DNA of 64,000 nt from Varroa destructor. Its lineage: Eukaryota; Arthropoda; Arachnida; Mesostigmata; Varroidae. Below, in pieces: positions 60,561 to 64,000 of this stretch (position 1 is its first letter; every line of letters begins with the position of its first letter). A program made the translations under genes and the position numbers. The stretch covers positions 34,094,096 through 34,158,095 of the forward strand of contig NW_019211458.1 of assembly GCF_002443255.2 (NCBI RefSeq). Reading direction: 5' to 3'. The notes beneath the pieces were generated by a model. It was not told the origin of the DNA, searched no databases, and worked only from the letters and a program-made list of their open reading frames with translations.

Positions 60561-61703
60561 TTGTTGCACCGCGTACGTGAGCAGTCCACCGAAGCAGCAT
60601 GCCGACATTCATTGTTTGCACCGCAAACCGCTCGCCATTTTTTCGTCACCACGTTCGACCTTGCATTGTTGCTGCAATGCTTGACATGCTTCGTGTGCCA
60701 TTTCGTTTCGCAGGCCCTGACCTCCAGGGTGGGTCTTCTCCTAGAGCGACCGCCTTTTTAGGCGAGTGCAAAAGTGGAGAGGACATGAAGTCGTGCACTC
60801 AACTAACGGCGCCATTGGGAGAGAAAGGCAGAACACGTGCTCAGAGGACGTTAGACAGGCTCCGAGGTTGGGCGCTGTGTCGCTGACGGTATTATCGTCG
60901 GCGGCTATCGAAGCTGGAAATTTCTTCTATACTACGAACGACAAGTTCTTGTGTCAGCCCTCAACGTCAGTGTGGTGTTCTTCGTGCATACTCCGTCCCG
61001 TGAATTATCGTTACAACAAACAAGGTGATACCAACAGAGATAGTAGAGGCCGTTGGCGGTTAGCGCCAGTCACGCTGTCGTTGTGCCTGCCGGACAAAAC
61101 GCAACAGCCAGAAGTAGGAGACCTACTGGCGTTTATATAGCAATGGTGCGGTGATATGGTGCATGGGGCGTATCATTAAGGTCGTGCGAATACGCGAATG
61201 AAATTTTCTAGAGGAGAGACGTACGCGCACAGCGACCAAGAGCGGTTAGTTAGAAATGATACGATATAGATTAGAAATGAGAGTTGGACAAGAGTAGCTC
61301 CAAACGTGTGTGCATTCTGATTCGAAGCACCAAACCTTGTCACACGAAAGGCCAAAAGCGTCGTCATACGCGAGAAGATTGCGGAAAAACTTGTGTTGAG
61401 TGGTATAGCCCTATCTGCCCACCCTTCTCCTCCTCCCCCGCGGTTTGCTACAGCGGGATTTCATCAAGTTCGTGCTCGTTTTCTTGGAACAGTGCCAAAA
61501 AACGAACTGGAAGTATAGTTGATCTACACTATCGATAGATGATGTTCGTTCATTTTTTTTATTGAAAGAAATAGTTGGCAGCGTGCACTTCAGGTGTCCT
61601 GGTGACTAAGTTGCGACGATAACGACGATAGCCCCATTATTTTTATCTTATCTTGCATTCAATTTTATAGCAAACAAAGATTGTTTGCGGCGGTTGAGGA
61701 AAC
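60561..61703 (+). promoter_or_regulatory. GC-richer region before the 61704 start, possible leader
   Basis: Several frames are open at 60561-61140 without any domain similarity, and acceptor-like sites occur (catttcgtttcgcag at about 60713; ccgcctttttag at about 60763). The sequence becomes AT-rich just before the ATG at 61704. It may hold the promoter and non-coding 5' exons of the gene starting there. This is inferred from position. Confidence 0.3.
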
Positions 61704-61761
61704 ATGGATCGGCCAACAGTCAATCTGATCGTGCTCCTTGTATTCGCCGTTGTCCAATCAG
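61704..61761 (+). CDS. First coding exon of a secreted protein
   Basis: The ATG lies in a favourable context (AAACATGG) and starts MDRPTVNLIVLLVFAVVQS, a textbook signal peptide with a polar start, an apolar core and small residues at the end. A perfect donor (TCAG|gtgagt) follows in phase 1, a common phase right after signal peptides. It is on the same strand as the protease homologs, but nothing in it identifies the protein. No second exon could be recognised before the end of the window. Confidence 0.6.
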
Positions 61762-62398
61762 GTGAGTTATACTATAGGAACAATTCCGTTAGAAGAAATT
61801 TTCTATTAAGTCGCTGTTAAATAGGAGGTAGAACAAAGTAGCCACCAATTAGGTTTGAAACATTGATGCCGTCCTTCGTTTCATCCATATAACAACATGA
61901 TTACAATTGTTCACAGCAGACTGAGATTCTGCTAAAGAATAGCCTATTCAATTTAATTTTACGATCAAATTTTATTAAGTAGAAGCGTAGCTTGCAGGAT
62001 AGGGGTATAAATATTGTAGAATTAGATGTAGTTAAGTAAGTTCCACCAATGACATAAATGTACAGAGTACAGGTAAGTTTCTAGTTTAAAGGTATTAACA
62101 GGCGTTCGCATCTTGTTGTCTCCATCGAATGTCATACGATTACTTAACTGTGGACATTTTTACCTACTAACAATATTTACATGAACAACAATTGATCTTC
62201 GATCTTCAATAATATCTTCTACGTTACTCTCAATCAGTTGTACCCTGTTTTGTTGGCAATCATGAAGCATTTGCCCCGGATGTCTCATCAATAGGTAAAA
62301 AATATTTGAAGCTCAATCTACATTCCGTACTTGATGTCCTTCACGCATTGTTCTGCACGACTGGCTTCTAGCATGGGGCACAAGGTGTGACCCCAGCC

Positions 62399-62460
62399 GG
62401 TTTCGAACCTGCACCACCAAGTTTTATAAGCGCGCACACGTAGCTACCGCATGATCACCG
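62399..62460 (-). repeat. tRNA-like sequence, possible SINE head
   Basis: On the minus strand an A-box-like GCGGTAGCTACG (62439-62450) is followed by GCGCGCTTATAA and a perfect B box GGTTCGAAACC (62399-62409). The middle resembles an isoleucine tRNA with a TAT anticodon, but the anticodon stem pairs poorly, so it is more likely a tRNA-derived repeat or a dead tRNA than a working gene. Confidence 0.45.
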
Positions 62461-62489
62461 ACATGATCTCAAAGGTCATAATTTGAAGT

Positions 62490-62546
62490 TCATAGCCTAG
62501 GTAAGTTTGTAACTTTGTATAAGTTACAAACTTACCTAGGCTATGA
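62490..62546. repeat. Perfect palindrome, 26-bp arms and 5-bp loop
   Basis: The arms 62490-62515 and 62521-62546 are exact reverse complements, with TGTAT between them. Each arm contains CCTAGG. Transcribed RNA would form a long perfect hairpin. It lies 30 bp from the tRNA-like sequence. Confidence 0.95.
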
Positions 62547-63349
62547 GTTAACTCGGACCGAGATGCCAAGGCGAAAATTTCATACCGAATGTGTTAATTA
62601 ACACCGAAGCTATTATATATAGGCGATTTAGTAAAAAAAATTATATTCATATCGGCTTTAAATATGAACGAAGGTAAGCTCTGTGACGTTGATAATTCTC
62701 ACTGTGAGCTTTCTCAGTGGGACGATCGTCTTCTGTAATTAGAATTATCATTATGTGCAAAGAGGTACACAAGATGTTATGCACACTATTTCGATAGTAA
62801 TAATTGTCTATTTGAGCAATGAAGAGACCATTTGGATTGTGGCACAACTGCATTGGCCTCCCACTTCGTTTTCCCTCAAAGCGGAATAGGGGAACAAATA
62901 GAACTTTTCCGAATAACGTGTTTAGGCAATGGAAGCTTCTATAAATGGTTCGGCTACAGCGTCAACATTCAGCTTTGTCTGTGCGTTGTCTAGAAGGCTA
63001 GGGTTTTCCCCGAACACTTATTTCAAGCCCAATATTTCTAAATGGACGCAGTTTTCTCGTTGACCCCATCCGACCCCCCGTGCCCCGCTGTTCCTGCAGC
63101 CATCTACACGGTTCCGTGGTGCAGCACTTCGTTGAGGTCCGGACTCTCGTTTGACGTCTCTCTGTCTGCGTAACCGACGGCAGCGTTCCATTGTGACATT
63201 TTTATGCTTAATGTCGTTTTTCCTCGAGAGAAGCACGCGCACCGTGTGTAAGGTGAGCACATAGACGACTTATACTAGTGCGTAAAAGACAGCAGCGACG
63301 GTTACGGCTGGAAAGGACGGAGCTTGAGGAGAACGTGGAGATGTAGGAA

Positions 63350-63380
63350 GACGGACAGATAGATAGACAGATAGGCAGAC
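63350..63380. repeat. (GATA)n/(GACA)n-type tract
   Basis: Imperfect GACAGATAGATAGACAGATAG repeats. Confidence 0.8.
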
Positions 63381-63467
63381 TGTAGCGCGCAAATCAGCAG
63401 CTGGACAGGGGAATACAAAAGGAAAAAAGATGAGACACGTCTTAGAGTGAAAAATGGGTCGTTTTCT

Positions 63468-63692
63468 GAGTGGCCGAGTGGCGACCAGCCGTTGTTTGAA
63501 AGGGTTATATTCGTTTGCATCTATACTGGGTGCGATAAAACATAATTGGTTTTATTTGATAGCTGCAGCCGCCATACCGCTTGTTGACTTTTCTATTACC
63601 TCGTACGGAAATTTGCTTCATGCGTTCAGTAAATACGCTAACAAGACGCTACAGTGTCTGGCTGCGGAGGTACAGGTCACCGGTTCAAATCC
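63468..63692 (+). repeat. Separated tRNA-like boxes
   Basis: GAGTGGCCGAGTGG (63468-63481) matches the 5' part of leucine and serine tRNAs, and GGTTCAAATCC (63682-63692) matches a B box, but about 200 bp lie between them. This may be two fragments, a disrupted copy, or coincidence. Confidence 0.25.
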
Positions 63693-64000
63693 GCTCCAAT
63701 GCAATACACAATTTTAGTAAGTGTTAGCACCAAACCTAAATGGATATATGGTGCGTTGATTGGTGCACAATAGTGTTTACTAGCTATGGATACGGTTAAA
63801 TACTCTGACCATCTTAGCGCATAGTATTCACCAAATAAAGCAAATATTACGCGTATGGAAAACATATGTTTTTGTAAACAAATTTGTATAAGAAATTACT
63901 TCTGAAGTAGTAGATGCTCGCAAGGCTATTAAAGCCAATTATGAGAAATCACAAACGTGCGAAGCCGTCTTAGTCACCTACTTCTGATTTCATACGCTAC

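Larger units (their letters stand above)
61762..64000. other. Probable first intron, with repeats
   Basis: Presumably this is largely intron of the gene starting at 61704. It holds a tRNA-like sequence (62399-62460), a long palindrome (62490-62546), a GC-richer patch at 63040-63260, a GATA/GACA-type tract at 63350-63380 and separated tRNA-like boxes at 63468 and 63682. No exon is supported. Confidence 0.35.

Overview
The window is eukaryotic, from an animal and probably an arthropod. Genes appear as short exons (about 40-280 bp, one of 921 bp) separated by AT-rich introns with GT...AG borders. The few recognisable proteins are secreted chymotrypsin-fold serine protease homologs, and there is a decayed mariner-type transposon plus many (AT)n microsatellites. 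I infer a chelicerate such as a mite or tick from the AT-rich, low-transposon, microsatellite-rich sequence, but no single feature proves it. No bacterial operon, CRISPR array, rRNA or convincing functional tRNA is visible.

Layout. 1-17.5 kb is mostly non-coding, with a few isolated exon-like ORFs on both strands (2518-2793 +, 4611-4717 -, 11996-12148 +, 13376-13801 +) and GC-richer islands. 17.5-26.8 kb holds gene 1 on the + strand, a serine protease homolog whose exons I could chain with consistent phases from about 19646 to the stop at 26805. A possible first coding exon lies at 18257. Gene 1 keeps the cysteines expected for the chymotrypsin-fold disulfides, the catalytic Asp and the Ser. 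It has Tyr in place of the catalytic His, Gly in place of the Asp before the catalytic Ser, and no RIVGG-type activation site, so it should be a pseudoprotease. A 921-bp, phase 1-1 exon encoding about 307 residues of Thr/Gln/Ser/Tyr-rich sequence sits in the intron that splits the autolysis loop. It can be included or skipped without changing frame.

28-34 kb has a possible signal-peptide exon (28290-28477 +), a mariner fossil on the minus strand (about 30190-31123) and minus-strand membrane-protein-like ORFs (33411-33984). 34-44.2 kb holds gene 2, a second and more decayed serine protease homolog on the + strand. It keeps His and Asp but has lost the catalytic Ser and one disulfide Cys, carries an in-frame TAG just upstream of the His exon core, and its C-terminal segment lies in another frame. 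Two linker-like exons at 34254 and 36779 may belong to it. 45.3-46.5 kb shows weaker traces that may be a third copy. From 46.5 to 60.5 kb I see no recognisable gene, only GC-rich islands, simple repeats and a few unassigned ORFs. At 61704-61761 (+) is a clear first coding exon with a signal peptide, whose gene continues beyond what I can trace. Just downstream lie a tRNA-like sequence (62399-62460, minus) and a perfect 26-bp-arm palindrome (62490-62546).

Taken together, the best-supported biology is a tandem group of same-strand secreted serine protease homologs at different stages of catalytic and structural decay. In arthropods such non-catalytic homologs usually act as cofactors or regulators of protease cascades in immunity and development. 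Assigning that role here is inference.
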